From NCBI RefSeq assembly GCF_900108245.1, contig NZ_FNUY01000007.1:282839-346838 (forward strand): 64,000 bases of DNA, given 5' to 3'. Source of the stretch: Allobosea lathyri. GTDB taxonomy: Bacteria; Pseudomonadota; Alphaproteobacteria; Rhizobiales; Beijerinckiaceae. Below are positions 16,662 through 23,873 of the stretch, one piece after another; positions within the stretch are counted from its first letter, which is position 1, and each line of letters begins with the position of its first letter. Made by a program: the position numbers and the translations under genes. The notes beneath the pieces are model-generated. The model had not been told where the DNA came from. It made no database searches and saw only the letters and a program-made list of their open reading frames with translations.

Positions 16662-17624
16662 CTACTGCACCTTGGCCCATGGTCTGTGGAGGCTGACTGA
16701 CGCGACGATCTTGCTCGCCAGGGTCGTCTCGATATCAAAGCCACTGAGGGCCTTCAAATCGGCTTCGTAGATGCCTGACCAGATGATAGCGGTCGTTTCC
16801 CCATCGACCAGGCGGCTTGAAATCCTGAGCTTGCCGTCGCCTTCACGGATTACGCCCTCAAGCATGTACCGTCGGCCAAGTGGGCGATCGATATCGGAAG
16901 AGGATACGGAGGAAGCCAAGGCTTTGACAGCCTCGCTGCGAAAAATCCTGAGTTCTTTTGTCGGAGTGAGCTGTGAGAGAATTTCCTCCTCAAGCCCGGC
17001 AGCGAAAACCTGCGCTTCGACCTTCCCGCTGAGATTGACGAAGGGCTTCACGACAAGTGCCGGCCCCTCTGGGCTGGCTCGTGTAGTCTTCATCTGTTGG
17101 TCCGCCATTGCGAGGAAGGTCACCAACGAGCCGATCGCCAGCGCTAAAGCAAAAGCACCGAGCCAAGGCAGCCTCAGCCAGGTGATCATTCGCGGGCGGG
17201 GGTCTGCGGATGGCTGCAGAACGGGAATCCGAGGCTGCTCTGGGCCGCATAGGTCGTTCGACTGCCAGCGAAAGCTGGGCACGTAGCCGCCTTTTGGGAT
17301 ATCGATCACGATCGACGCGCTGCTGCCTGCAAGCAGGTAATAGCGCTCCAACCCCCGCCTGAGCCGTGCCGCCTCGATGCGGACGACGGGATCGTTCGTG
17401 ACGTCGAAATCGGCTCCCCGGCCGAAAACCTCGACTGCGATTACATATGCTTTGATGCGGTCAGCCCGGCCAGCGAGGGTCTCTTCAACAACAAAGGAGA
17501 GAAACGCGCGCACCCTGTCGGGTTCATCAAAATCGCAACTTGCTAAAATGCAATGCAATTGAGCGCGAATATCGTCGTGTGAAATATTTGGAACAGGAGA
17601 GGCCGAGGCGTTAGTATTAGCCAT
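16662..17624 (-). CDS. Membrane-anchored regulator: DNA-binding-like N-terminus, one TM helix, TolB-like C-terminus
   Basis: From ATG 17624 the protein has 320 residues. Residues 15-110 (ISHDDIRAQLHCIL, FLSFVVEETLAGRA, DPVVRIEAARLRRGLERYY, IDIPKGGYVPSF) match the N-terminal domain of rhizobial proteins usually annotated as adenylate cyclase or CadC-like regulators. A TM helix follows (LGAFALALAIGSLVTFLAM), then a TolB/FlgO-like domain (ALVVKPFVNLSG, LEEEILSQLTPTKELRIF). No cyclase catalytic domain is present. The frame is open to 17945, with ATGs at 17702 and 17714, so the start is uncertain. Confidence 0.7.
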   Translation of the reverse strand: MANTNASASPVPNISHDDIRAQLHCILASCDFDEPDRVRAFLSFVVEETLAGRADRIKAYVIAVEVFGRGADFDVTNDPVVRIEAARLRRGLERYYLLAGSSASIVIDIPKGGYVPSFRWQSNDLCGPEQPRIPVLQPSADPRPRMITWLRLPWLGAFALALAIGSLVTFLAMADQQMKTTRASPEGPALVVKPFVNLSGKVEAQVFAAGLEEEILSQLTPTKELRIFRSEAVKALASSVSSSDIDRPLGRRYMLEGVIREGDGKLRISSRLVDGETTAIIWSGIYEADLKALSGFDIETTLASKIVASVSLHRPWAKVQ

Positions 17625-18084
17625 AGACTTATCCACGGAAGTATTGTCCGCTCGACCAACCGCCGATACGGTAGCTTGCCCCGATATGACCGTCAACGCC
17701 ATCCGATCTGCCATGTCGAACCATGCCGCTGACGCAACGTGGGCCCTATGGCAGCCAGGAACGCCCTGAACTGGTGTTGCTAGCAAGTGGAGCCAACTCG
17801 CGCTGGCCGCACCGAAGATTGGTTCGCTACCGCGGGATGTTGCCGGTACATCCGCGGCTAGCTTCCTGGCCGGCGGTAGAACGCGTGGCCCGCCCGGCTG
17901 GGGGGTGTGGCGAGCCACGCGGCGCCAAGGAGCGCGCCGGGACAACCGTTTGCAGACGCCCTTGTTCCCCTCCGCTCACCAAGTCGTCAGAGGAGAATCC
18001 AATGAAGGGCATGCCAGGTCGAAACGGCGGCCCAGGCGTTTCATTCTCCTTGCTATTTTTATCGGTTTCGCGTATATAACTCTG

Positions 18085-18117
18085 ACGTGAGAATAAGGGC
18101 CGTGCAGCCCCTCACGT
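18085..18117. repeat. Inverted repeat, possible leader hairpin
   Basis: ACGTGAG (18085-18091) pairs with CTCACGT (18111-18117), and inner GGG/CCC extends the fold. It has no T tract on either side, so it is not a plain terminator. Confidence 0.5.
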
Positions 18118-18190
18118 GAAACCCAACCAGAGGTAAGGAAGCCGGACCATGCAATCCAACCCAGCCGAGGCACCATAGCGCGCCAACCCT

Positions 18191-18213
18191 TGTCGCATCG
18201 GGGAGATGCGACA
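18191..18213. repeat. Perfect 9-bp inverted repeat upstream of the PadR-like gene
   Basis: TGTCGCATC and GATGCGACA are separated by five bases (GGGGA). It ends 37 bp before the GTG start at 18251, so it could be an autoregulatory operator or an RNA hairpin. Confidence 0.6.
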
Positions 18214-18250
18214 TCACAAAGGAACGACACGTAAATAGTGAGGTACAACC

Positions 18251-18595
18251 GTGAGCCTTTTGAAGCTGTTCGACAGCGACAAGGCCTCGACGATCGCTCT
18301 TAACGGGCGGGACATCGCAATTCTTGAAGCTGTCAAGACAAGCCGTGCTGGCGTCTGCACGGCTGACGTCCTAGCAATGATTGAAAAGGAGATAAATAAG
18401 GAGATCAGACTAGCAACCGTATACAATACGATACTGGATCTGGAGGCGAAAGGTCTGATTAAGACGAGCGGGTCTTCATCTTCCGATAACGGTGGGCGCC
18501 CCAGGCGTCTCTTTTCGATCACACCGACAGGCGAACTCGCTCTGTCGCTTGGCGAAAAGATGGCCAGTGCCCACTTCAATGCAGCTTACGCGTGA
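18251..18595 (+). CDS. Winged-helix transcriptional regulator, PadR-like
   Basis: A 114-residue protein from GTG 18251, with GAGG upstream. The winged-helix core is ILEAVKTSRAGVCTADVLAMIE, then ATVYNTILDLEAKGLIKTS (recognition helix), and a wing with GGRPRRLFSITPTGELALS, the PadR-type end. Such proteins bind palindromic operators as dimers; the nearby 9-bp inverted repeat is a candidate. The effector and targets are unknown. Base composition is less GC-rich than the flanking chromosome, as expected for element cargo. Confidence 0.8.
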   Translation: MSLLKLFDSDKASTIALNGRDIAILEAVKTSRAGVCTADVLAMIEKEINKEIRLATVYNTILDLEAKGLIKTSGSSSSDNGGRPRRLFSITPTGELALSLGEKMASAHFNAAYA

Positions 18596-18648
18596 TGCGC
18601 GGCGCGTAAGCTTGTCCACTTAACGACGGCGCCAAGGTTATAAGACTA

Positions 18649-18906
18649 ATGACCGAGACTGAGCCCCCTTCTGAGGGGGAAGGGTCTCTGCCGCTGCATC
18701 TTCGGATGGCCATTCGGATCTGTTATCCGAATAGGGCCGAGGCTGAGGGGTACGAGGACTGCGTGTTGCGACTGACCGCAACCACGCTCGCATCGAGGGG
18801 CCCGCGGGCTGCCAAGGTGCGAATGTATAAAGAAACTTTCCTCGCATGCGGTCCCACGCTTGCGAGGTTGGCCAAAAAGATTGTGATCTGGCTTATTTTC
18901 CGCTGA
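18649..18906 (+). CDS. Hypothetical protein (85 aa)
   Basis: An 85-residue frame with an acidic start (MTETEPPSEGEG) and a basic, hydrophobic C-terminus (LARLAKKIVIWLIFR). It lies between the PadR-like gene and a rightward terminator, which favours transcription through it. The ribosome-binding sequence is poor and an antisense frame covers the same stretch. Confidence 0.4.
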   Translation: MTETEPPSEGEGSLPLHLRMAIRICYPNRAEAEGYEDCVLRLTATTLASRGPRAAKVRMYKETFLACGPTLARLAKKIVIWLIFR

Positions 18907-18935
18907 GAGTGGCAGCTCATAGCGGACCGACAACC

Positions 18936-18962
18936 GAGGGGGCCTTTCGGGGCCCCCTTTCT
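18936..18962 (+). terminator. Rho-independent terminator
   Basis: GGGGGCC (18938-18944) pairs with GGCCCCC (18951-18957) around a six-base loop and is followed by TTTCTTCT. It closes the rightward PadR-like transcription unit. Confidence 0.85.
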
Positions 18963-19120
18963 TCTGATGGGACTTTATTTGATAATTAATCGCCGTTAGT
19001 CAAGCGTCGTGTTTGTCGCAGTGCCCATTCTCAAACTGCTGCCTTAAGAATTCGTTCCAAATTTTCACACGAAATCGCTATTGCGCCGAGACTGAGTTGA
19101 AGTTCTTGCGCGGCGAGTGT

Positions 19121-19453
19121 TCACGGCCTCGAAGGCGAAGGAGGCGCGCCCATCCAGCGATCGAGCAGCGTCTCGATCCGGCTCGTGGAGCGCAAGACAT
19201 TGCGCATGTCCGCCGCCAGTTCCACGGTCTTCTGTCGGTCCTCGGCTGCCGAGCGCCGGGCTTCCCTAGCCTCGACCTCTACCTTGTCGATACGCAGCTC
19301 GATTCGACCGATTGCCTCGGAAGCGCGGCTATCCGCATTGCTTGCATCCCTCCACCAGACGATGCCGGCGATCGTAAGCCCGATCGCAGCCGGAATAGCC
19401 GAGGCGACGAACCTGTCCCAGAATTTGCCGTCCTGATTAACTCGCAGGTTCAT
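19121..19453 (-). CDS. Single-TM coiled-coil protein of the lysis cassette (candidate inner-membrane spanin)
   Basis: A 110-residue protein beginning MNLRVNQDGKFW at 19453. A single TM helix (ASAIPAAIGLTIAGIVWW) is followed by a long charged heptad-like region (IGRIELRIDKVEVEAREARRSAAEDRQKTVELAA split over residues 45-85). It overlaps the holin gene by 4 bp (ATGA). One N-terminal TM plus a periplasmic coiled coil is the layout of Rz-type inner-membrane spanins, but no sequence match is claimed. Confidence 0.7.
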   Translation of the reverse strand: MNLRVNQDGKFWDRFVASAIPAAIGLTIAGIVWWRDASNADSRASEAIGRIELRIDKVEVEAREARRSAAEDRQKTVELAADMRNVLRSTSRIETLLDRWMGAPPSPSRP

Positions 19454-20001
19454 GCCCGCTTTCTCCCGAAGCCAATAGAAGGCGCGATTTCCTTCAGCGT
19501 GTGGCCGCCATTGAATACCGCAAGCCATGTCAGGGTGACGGAGCCCCATGCGCTGACAATGTCCGCCATCGGCAGCATGGGGACCACGTGCCCGCCTCCA
19601 AAAACGCCAGCGAACAGGATCACAGCCCATCCGCCGATGATGAGCCCTTGCCACGCCCCGCGCCAAAACTGCCAGGAGCCGAACCCCTTATCGATCTCCG
19701 CCGCCTGAGCATCGGTCACGCGCTGCGCCTCGATCTCCCAGAGCTTGATCAAGGCCGGCGCCTGCGCTTCGACCGTCGCGATGACGGCCGGAGCATCAGG
19801 CCGCGTCTGGGCCGCCGCCGTGACCGCTTCGGAAGTGGCGGGCACGCCGAACGCATCGGCCAAGCTTTCAATGGCCTTGCCCGCCAGCCCGCCGATTGCA
19901 GCGCCAACAGGGCCGCCGATTGCCGTCCCGATCAGGCCTCCGAGCATCGGCGCCCCCTGCTTCGCAAGCGTGCTCGCCAACGTCGAGAGAATGTCAGACA
20001 T
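19450..20001 (-). CDS. Holin of the 3-TM GTA/phage type
   Basis: A 183-residue protein. It begins with a glycine-rich hydrophobic segment (GGLIGTAIGGPVGAAIGGLAGKAIE), a charged middle (ALIKLWEIEAQRVTDAQ), then two TM helices (GLIIGGWAVILFAGVFGG and VTLTWLAVFNGG). This is the pattern of holins found beside GH108 endolysins in alphaproteobacterial prophages and gene transfer agents. It would form the membrane lesion that releases the endolysin. It overlaps the endolysin gene by 8 bp. Confidence 0.82.
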   Translation of the reverse strand: MSDILSTLASTLAKQGAPMLGGLIGTAIGGPVGAAIGGLAGKAIESLADAFGVPATSEAVTAAAQTRPDAPAVIATVEAQAPALIKLWEIEAQRVTDAQAAEIDKGFGSWQFWRGAWQGLIIGGWAVILFAGVFGGGHVVPMLPMADIVSAWGSVTLTWLAVFNGGHTLKEIAPSIGFGRKRA

Positions 20002-20728
20002 TGGCGGCCTCCTGCCGGAATGCAGTCGCTTCATCGCGACGGTTGCGGGATCGGATGACGAGGAAGGCGACGGCGCCGAGGACCACCACGGCCAAGATGG
20101 CGATGACGCCCCAGCTCGTCGCGCCGTCGGCCGCGACCGGCGAGACAGCCACGCTGGCGCTGCCAGTTCCGGCCGCAGTCGCATCGCGATTGGCCTTGCC
20201 CTCGGACCTGTCGGCCTCCAGCAGTAGCGTGACCTTTGCCGCCGATCCGGTGACGCCCATCCAGGCGAGCGCCATCGTCGTTGCCTTGGCGCGGATGTCA
20301 GCGACGCGGCGCGACCACCCCTTGCCGAAGGTCGACCACGTCCCGAGCCGCTTGAGGAAGCCGAGGCGGATATCGCAGAACTGCGCGACGAAGGCCCTGG
20401 CGTCGGCGCCGGCTTTCACCTGGGCAGCCCATCCTTTCCCGCGCGAGACACCCGAGTTTACGGACGCGTCGAACACACAGAGGTCGGCGCCGGGCAGGTA
20501 TCGGCCGCAATTGGCCGCGTCCCAATAGTACTTGCGATAGATGGGCTCGACCGCCTTGAGGGTCAGAGCCTTGACCTCCGCCTTGCTTGCGGGGCGTCCA
20601 AGCCAGCCCGAAAGCGTGCCGATCGTGACGCCGAGGTTGGTTGCGCCGCCGGGGTCTTTGGGGTGGTCGACGTACCCGCCCTCATAGGCGAGCGTGATCG
20701 GAAGGCAGGCAGGGAATCGGTCGGTCAT
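19994..20728 (-). CDS. Endolysin, glycoside hydrolase family 108
   Basis: A 244-residue peptidoglycan hydrolase. The catalytic Glu16 is in TLAYEGGYVDHPKDPGG, followed by TNLGVTIGT; this is the GH108 signature. The PG_binding_3-like second half includes YYWDAANCGRYLPGADLCVFDASVNSG. A C-terminal TM helix (WGVIAILAVVVLGAVAFLVI) is unusual for a soluble endolysin and may tether it until lysis. It overlaps the small lipoprotein gene upstream and the holin gene downstream, forming a compact lysis cassette. Confidence 0.9.
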   Translation of the reverse strand: MTDRFPACLPITLAYEGGYVDHPKDPGGATNLGVTIGTLSGWLGRPASKAEVKALTLKAVEPIYRKYYWDAANCGRYLPGADLCVFDASVNSGVSRGKGWAAQVKAGADARAFVAQFCDIRLGFLKRLGTWSTFGKGWSRRVADIRAKATTMALAWMGVTGSAAKVTLLLEADRSEGKANRDATAAGTGSASVAVSPVAADGATSWGVIAILAVVVLGAVAFLVIRSRNRRDEATAFRQEAANV

Positions 20729-20850
20729 CGGCGCTGCCCCTCATGCGAGGGAACGGCCTTCCAAATGCCTTCGCCCATAGGTTGGGGCCGGGCGGCACAT
20801 GCGGAGAGAAGCGCGAGCGCCAGCGCGCCCGTGAGGACAAATCGGATCAT
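20725..20850 (-). CDS. Small lipoprotein of the lysis cassette (candidate outer-membrane spanin)
   Basis: A 41-residue frame from ATG 20850 to a TGA that overlaps the endolysin ATG. It has a signal peptide and lipobox (LALALLSAC, lipidated Cys at about residue 18) and a short proline-containing mature part. Small lipoproteins in lysis cassettes usually act as Rz1-type outer-membrane spanins. Assignment is by position and lipobox only. Confidence 0.65.
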   Translation of the reverse strand: MIRFVLTGALALALLSACAARPQPMGEGIWKAVPSHEGQRR

Positions 20851-20863
20851 GGTCGGCTCCGGG

Positions 20864-21313
20864 TCAGACTAGGAGGATGAGGGCGCCCCAGAGCAGCCCG
20901 ACGCCGATTTCGGCGAGGATGATCGGAGCGGTTGGGGAGAGCCGCCACGCGGCCTCATAGAGCGCGACGACAAGGGCAGCGAAGAACGGCGCGACCGCGC
21001 TCAGCCAGGGTTCCCCGCCGACAAATCCGACGAGCGCAAGACCGGGCAAGATCAGCACATGGCGCAGGAACAGCGCGAGGTGATCGGAGCCGCCCGAGAC
21101 TGCACCAATTGCCCGCTCAAGTGCATCGATCGGCCGGAAGGGATCAATCGGCAATCGGCCCAGGTCGAACCAGCGGCCCCAGGCGAACAGCCCCCATAAA
21201 AGGTAGGTGACGGCCAGCGAGGCCGCGACCGGCCACGGCTGCACGAGCGCTGCGAGCAGGCCCACCGCGGGCGCGACGTACCAGAGCGGGCGGCCGTGCA
21301 GCCAAGCCGGCAT
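20864..21313 (-). CDS. Phage-type multi-TM membrane protein
   Basis: A 149-residue protein with four hydrophobic helices (PLWYVAPAVGLLAALV, LAVTYLLWGLFAW, HVLILPGLALVGFV, PIILAEIGVGLLWGALILLV). It is the first gene of the lysis block, transcribed from the terS side. Similar proteins occur near lysis genes in alphaproteobacterial phages; I cannot say whether it is a holin partner or a moron. Confidence 0.65.
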   Translation of the reverse strand: MPAWLHGRPLWYVAPAVGLLAALVQPWPVAASLAVTYLLWGLFAWGRWFDLGRLPIDPFRPIDALERAIGAVSGGSDHLALFLRHVLILPGLALVGFVGGEPWLSAVAPFFAALVVALYEAAWRLSPTAPIILAEIGVGLLWGALILLV

Positions 21314-21363
21314 CCAACGGTCATCGCCACGGACGCGGTTGCAGATCGGCCTCTATCGTCGCG

Positions 21364-21801
21364 TCAGCCTGGCTTGCCATTGAGGAGAATGGTTGGCGTC
21401 AACGCGACTGCGCCGGAGTGCTCCAACTGCGTCTTGTCGCCGTATTTCTTGGGCTGGAGCTTGCTCGCCATCCACTTGCGGGCGTCGACCCTCAAGCGTC
21501 GGTGCTCGATCATATCGCCCGTCGTCGTCTCAATGCCGTTCGGGCCGCTCTTGGATTTCGTGCCCTCTTCCGTCGTGTCAGCGATGTCTAGGATTTCATC
21601 GAACAGCGCATCGGCCTGAGCTTCGCGCGCGATCGCGTATTGGTCCCGAAAGGCCTCGTTGCTGACCAACCAGCGAAAGACCATCGACTTCGCCGGCATG
21701 TCGTCATCAGCGCAGATCGAGCGAAGGCTCTGCCCATCGGCAATGCGCTCGCAAATCGTGTCTGCCGTCTCCTGCGTGAACGTTGATCGCCGTCCTGTCA
21801 T
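21364..21801 (-). CDS. Phage terminase small subunit (TerS)
   Basis: A 145-residue protein starting MTGRRSTFTQETADTIC. The N-terminal helix-turn-helix (ICERIADGQSLRSICADDDMPAKSMVFRWL) recognises the packaging site; the central helix pair (FRDQYAIAREAQADALFDEIL) would mediate oligomerisation, and RKWMASKLQPKKYGDKTQLEHSG is typical of the C-terminus. The large terminase that should follow is absent: the next gene downstream, 50 bp away, belongs to the lysis block. Confidence 0.85.
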   Translation of the reverse strand: MTGRRSTFTQETADTICERIADGQSLRSICADDDMPAKSMVFRWLVSNEAFRDQYAIAREAQADALFDEILDIADTTEEGTKSKSGPNGIETTTGDMIEHRRLRVDARKWMASKLQPKKYGDKTQLEHSGAVALTPTILLNGKPG

Positions 21802-22051
21802 TGTTGAACCTGCCACCTCTTCAACTGTCGGCCACGTCGAAGCCCGGCATAGCGACCGGGCCGACAGGCCGCCTCGACATCGCGACAATCTTGAGGATCG
21901 CGGGTGGGCAGCCGGTCTTGTCAGCCTGCTCGGACCACCAGGCCACTGATCCCGTGGCTGCATCCTGCTTGTCGAATTTCGTGAGCTAAACGAGAGTCTG
22001 AACCGGTAATTCACGCCGTGCTATTAGGGACCACGGAATACGGGGGCTTGC

Positions 22052-22516
22052 ATGGCGATTCGATGGACTAGGGAAGCCATGCGGCTTCGGGAATACCGAC
22101 GCGGGCTAGTCAAACTGCGCGCCATCTATCATCAGGAAACGTTAGATACGATCAGCAAACTGGACGGGCGAGAGCGCCATGAAAAACTTGGCGAGCTTCA
22201 CGGGCAACAAGCTTTCGAAGAACAGGAATACGTCGATCAAATTGACCAGATACACAGCGAACGTCTAACTCGCCGAGCTATGAGACTGCGCGTTCCACTT
22301 CCGACTGATCAAGACAACTGGTCGCGCTCGAATTGGAATGGTCGTTCTTCTCTGACCGACGCCGCATTCCATAACTTGCGGGGCGCGGTACGGAAGGAGG
22401 CGCTGGAGCAGCGGGCGTCTTGGGAATGGTGGCTAAAGACCCTCGGGACAGCTGTTACCGCTCTAACTGGGTTAGGCGGAGTTGTTATCGGCATCTTGGC
22501 CTTTATGTCGAAGTGA
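22052..22516 (+). CDS. Hypothetical protein with C-terminal membrane anchor (154 aa)
   Basis: A 154-residue protein: a charged helical region of about 125 residues (LREYRRGLVKLRAIYH, RERHEKLGELHGQQAFEEQEYVDQID) followed by a C-terminal TM helix (TAVTALTGLGGVVIGILAFM). It runs opposite to the surrounding leftward operon, is AT-richer than its neighbours and has a GGGGG ribosome-binding sequence. This is the profile of a phage moron. No family recognised. Confidence 0.6.
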   Translation: MAIRWTREAMRLREYRRGLVKLRAIYHQETLDTISKLDGRERHEKLGELHGQQAFEEQEYVDQIDQIHSERLTRRAMRLRVPLPTDQDNWSRSNWNGRSSLTDAAFHNLRGAVRKEALEQRASWEWWLKTLGTAVTALTGLGGVVIGILAFMSK

Positions 22517-22541
22517 CACTTATCGCCGCCGCCCAGTCTGG

Positions 22542-22889
22542 TCAGTTTCGCTGCAACCACGTCCCGGCACGAGTGAAGCCCTGCGACGCTTGGAAATCGG
22601 AGCCAATCTCCATCACGAAGAGAGCATCCTTACCGCCTAAAAATGGCTCAGTTCCGGCGTAACCGCCCTTTCCTGGCGATTCCAAAGCGGCAAGGATTTG
22701 GCCTGACGCCAGCTTCGACGAAATAAAATACCCAAAGGTGTCACCACCCAACGAACGGAACACTTGTTCCGGAGATCCTTGGCCCAACTGTGCGAGTTGG
22801 GCTTGCAGAGGCGGAACCACTTTTGCGAGGTTGTCGCGCGTCGTGTCGTAAACTCGTACGAGCACAAGAAAACGCTTCAGCTTGTCCAT
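22542..22889 (-). CDS. Hypothetical protein (115 aa)
   Basis: A 115-residue soluble protein starting MDKLKRFLVLVRVYDTTRDNL with a mixed alpha/beta pattern (VFRSLGGDTFGYFISSK, DALFVMEIGSDFQ). It converges with the membrane-anchored gene and ends 25 bp from it. No family recognised. Confidence 0.6.
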   Translation of the reverse strand: MDKLKRFLVLVRVYDTTRDNLAKVVPPLQAQLAQLGQGSPEQVFRSLGGDTFGYFISSKLASGQILAALESPGKGGYAGTEPFLGGKDALFVMEIGSDFQASQGFTRAGTWLQRN

Positions 22890-23016
22890 ATGAGACCTGT
22901 CTGGGGTTGATTATGGCACAAGCCTACATTGCACGTTTTTCAACGCCGCAGGGCGCGAGGCGCTCAGCCCGCCGAAGCAAGGGCACCCAGACGCGTAAGC
23001 CGCAAATCATTTGTAC

Positions 23017-23667
23017 TCATTCGGCGGCCAGAAGTCCAATATTCATCCGCACGGTTGTTTCGGCTCCGAACATACCCACAAGCAATTCCGCTTCCTGCCG
23101 CCCAAGAACCTCCCGCACCGTCGCGTGAAATCCCATGAATGGGCCGGACATGATCTTGACGGAGTCGTTGACGTCAACGGGCTTGCGCTTCTGCGGGGGT
23201 GGCGGCGGCGCGTTCTGGAAGGCCGCTATCGCCGCTATCTCATGTGGCTTGACCCGCGCCCAGGCAGGCCCATCCCGCACGACATCCACCACGCCGTCTA
23301 TTTCGCGAATGGCGCCATCGGGGACGCCGGCCACGAACAAATACCGGGGATAAGTCGCGACGTCGTATACCACCTGTCGATGACGAGTCGTGCTGATGCG
23401 ACGGAGCAGCGGCAGGAACGTGGTCCAACCGGCCTCCTCCAGCCCCTTGCGAACATGCTCCTCGCGGCGCGGCGCCGTGTAGACGAGATACCAGTCCAAA
23501 CCGGTGTCCAGATCAGAAGAAACCGGGACGCGCGTTTCAACTATACCGAGGACCGGCGCCGACGCGACCTCCTCCCTCGATTGCTGCGACGCGAGCGCTG
23601 CGGCGCGGCGGGCGGCACGAGCACGAGCTACGCGGGAACGGCATTTTGATTTCTTCGCCCTGCTCAT
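23017..23667 (-). CDS. NusG-family transcription elongation/antitermination protein, element-encoded paralogue
   Basis: A 216-residue protein. After a very basic N-terminal tail (residues 1-25), the NGN domain starts at DWYLVYTAPRREEHVRKGL and includes YPRYLFVAGV, matching the YPGYLFV strand of NusG. A KOW domain follows at about residues 167-205 (VKIMSGPFMGFHATVREVLG). It is the last gene of the early leftward operon, just before the late region, the position held by Q or other antiterminators in lambdoid phages. It overlaps the preceding small gene by 4 bp. Likely role: specialised antitermination for late genes. Confidence 0.85.
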   Translation of the reverse strand: MSRAKKSKCRSRVARARAARRAAALASQQSREEVASAPVLGIVETRVPVSSDLDTGLDWYLVYTAPRREEHVRKGLEEAGWTTFLPLLRRISTTRHRQVVYDVATYPRYLFVAGVPDGAIREIDGVVDVVRDGPAWARVKPHEIAAIAAFQNAPPPPPQKRKPVDVNDSVKIMSGPFMGFHATVREVLGRQEAELLVGMFGAETTVRMNIGLLAAE

Positions 23668-23873
23668 TTGCTCGGCGCACCCTCTATCTCGCGAAATGCC
23701 TTGGCTATGGCCGCTTTTACGAAAGGCCAGCCGTCACGTTCCCAGAAGATCGTGCCGCCCTGGCGCTCTCCCAGATGCGTGCTGATGGTAGGTGAGCCGA
23801 GCATACGGAGCTGCGCGCAAAGGGCGCTGGCGCGCTCCTCCGGTGTGGGGGACGTCGTCGTATTGCTGGTCAT
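23664..23873 (-). CDS. Small hypothetical protein of the early operon (69 aa)
   Basis: A 69-residue frame from ATG 23873 beginning MTSNTTTSPTPEERASALC, with GGTIFWERDGWPFVKAAIAKAF near its end. It is joined by ATGA overlaps to the initiator gene upstream and the NusG-like gene downstream. No family recognised. Confidence 0.65.
   Translation of the reverse strand: MTSNTTTSPTPEERASALCAQLRMLGSPTISTHLGERQGGTIFWERDGWPFVKAAIAKAFREIEGAPSK

Larger units (their letters stand above)
17625..18250. other. 626-bp non-coding or leader region upstream of the PadR-like gene
   Basis: No full-length gene is evident. A 25-codon frame at 18002-18079 is preceded by GAGGAG and begins MKGMPGRNGGPG. Two inverted repeats follow, at 18085-18117 and 18191-18213. 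Base composition becomes AT-richer near 18050-18080, suggesting a promoter for the rightward gene. Confidence 0.45.
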
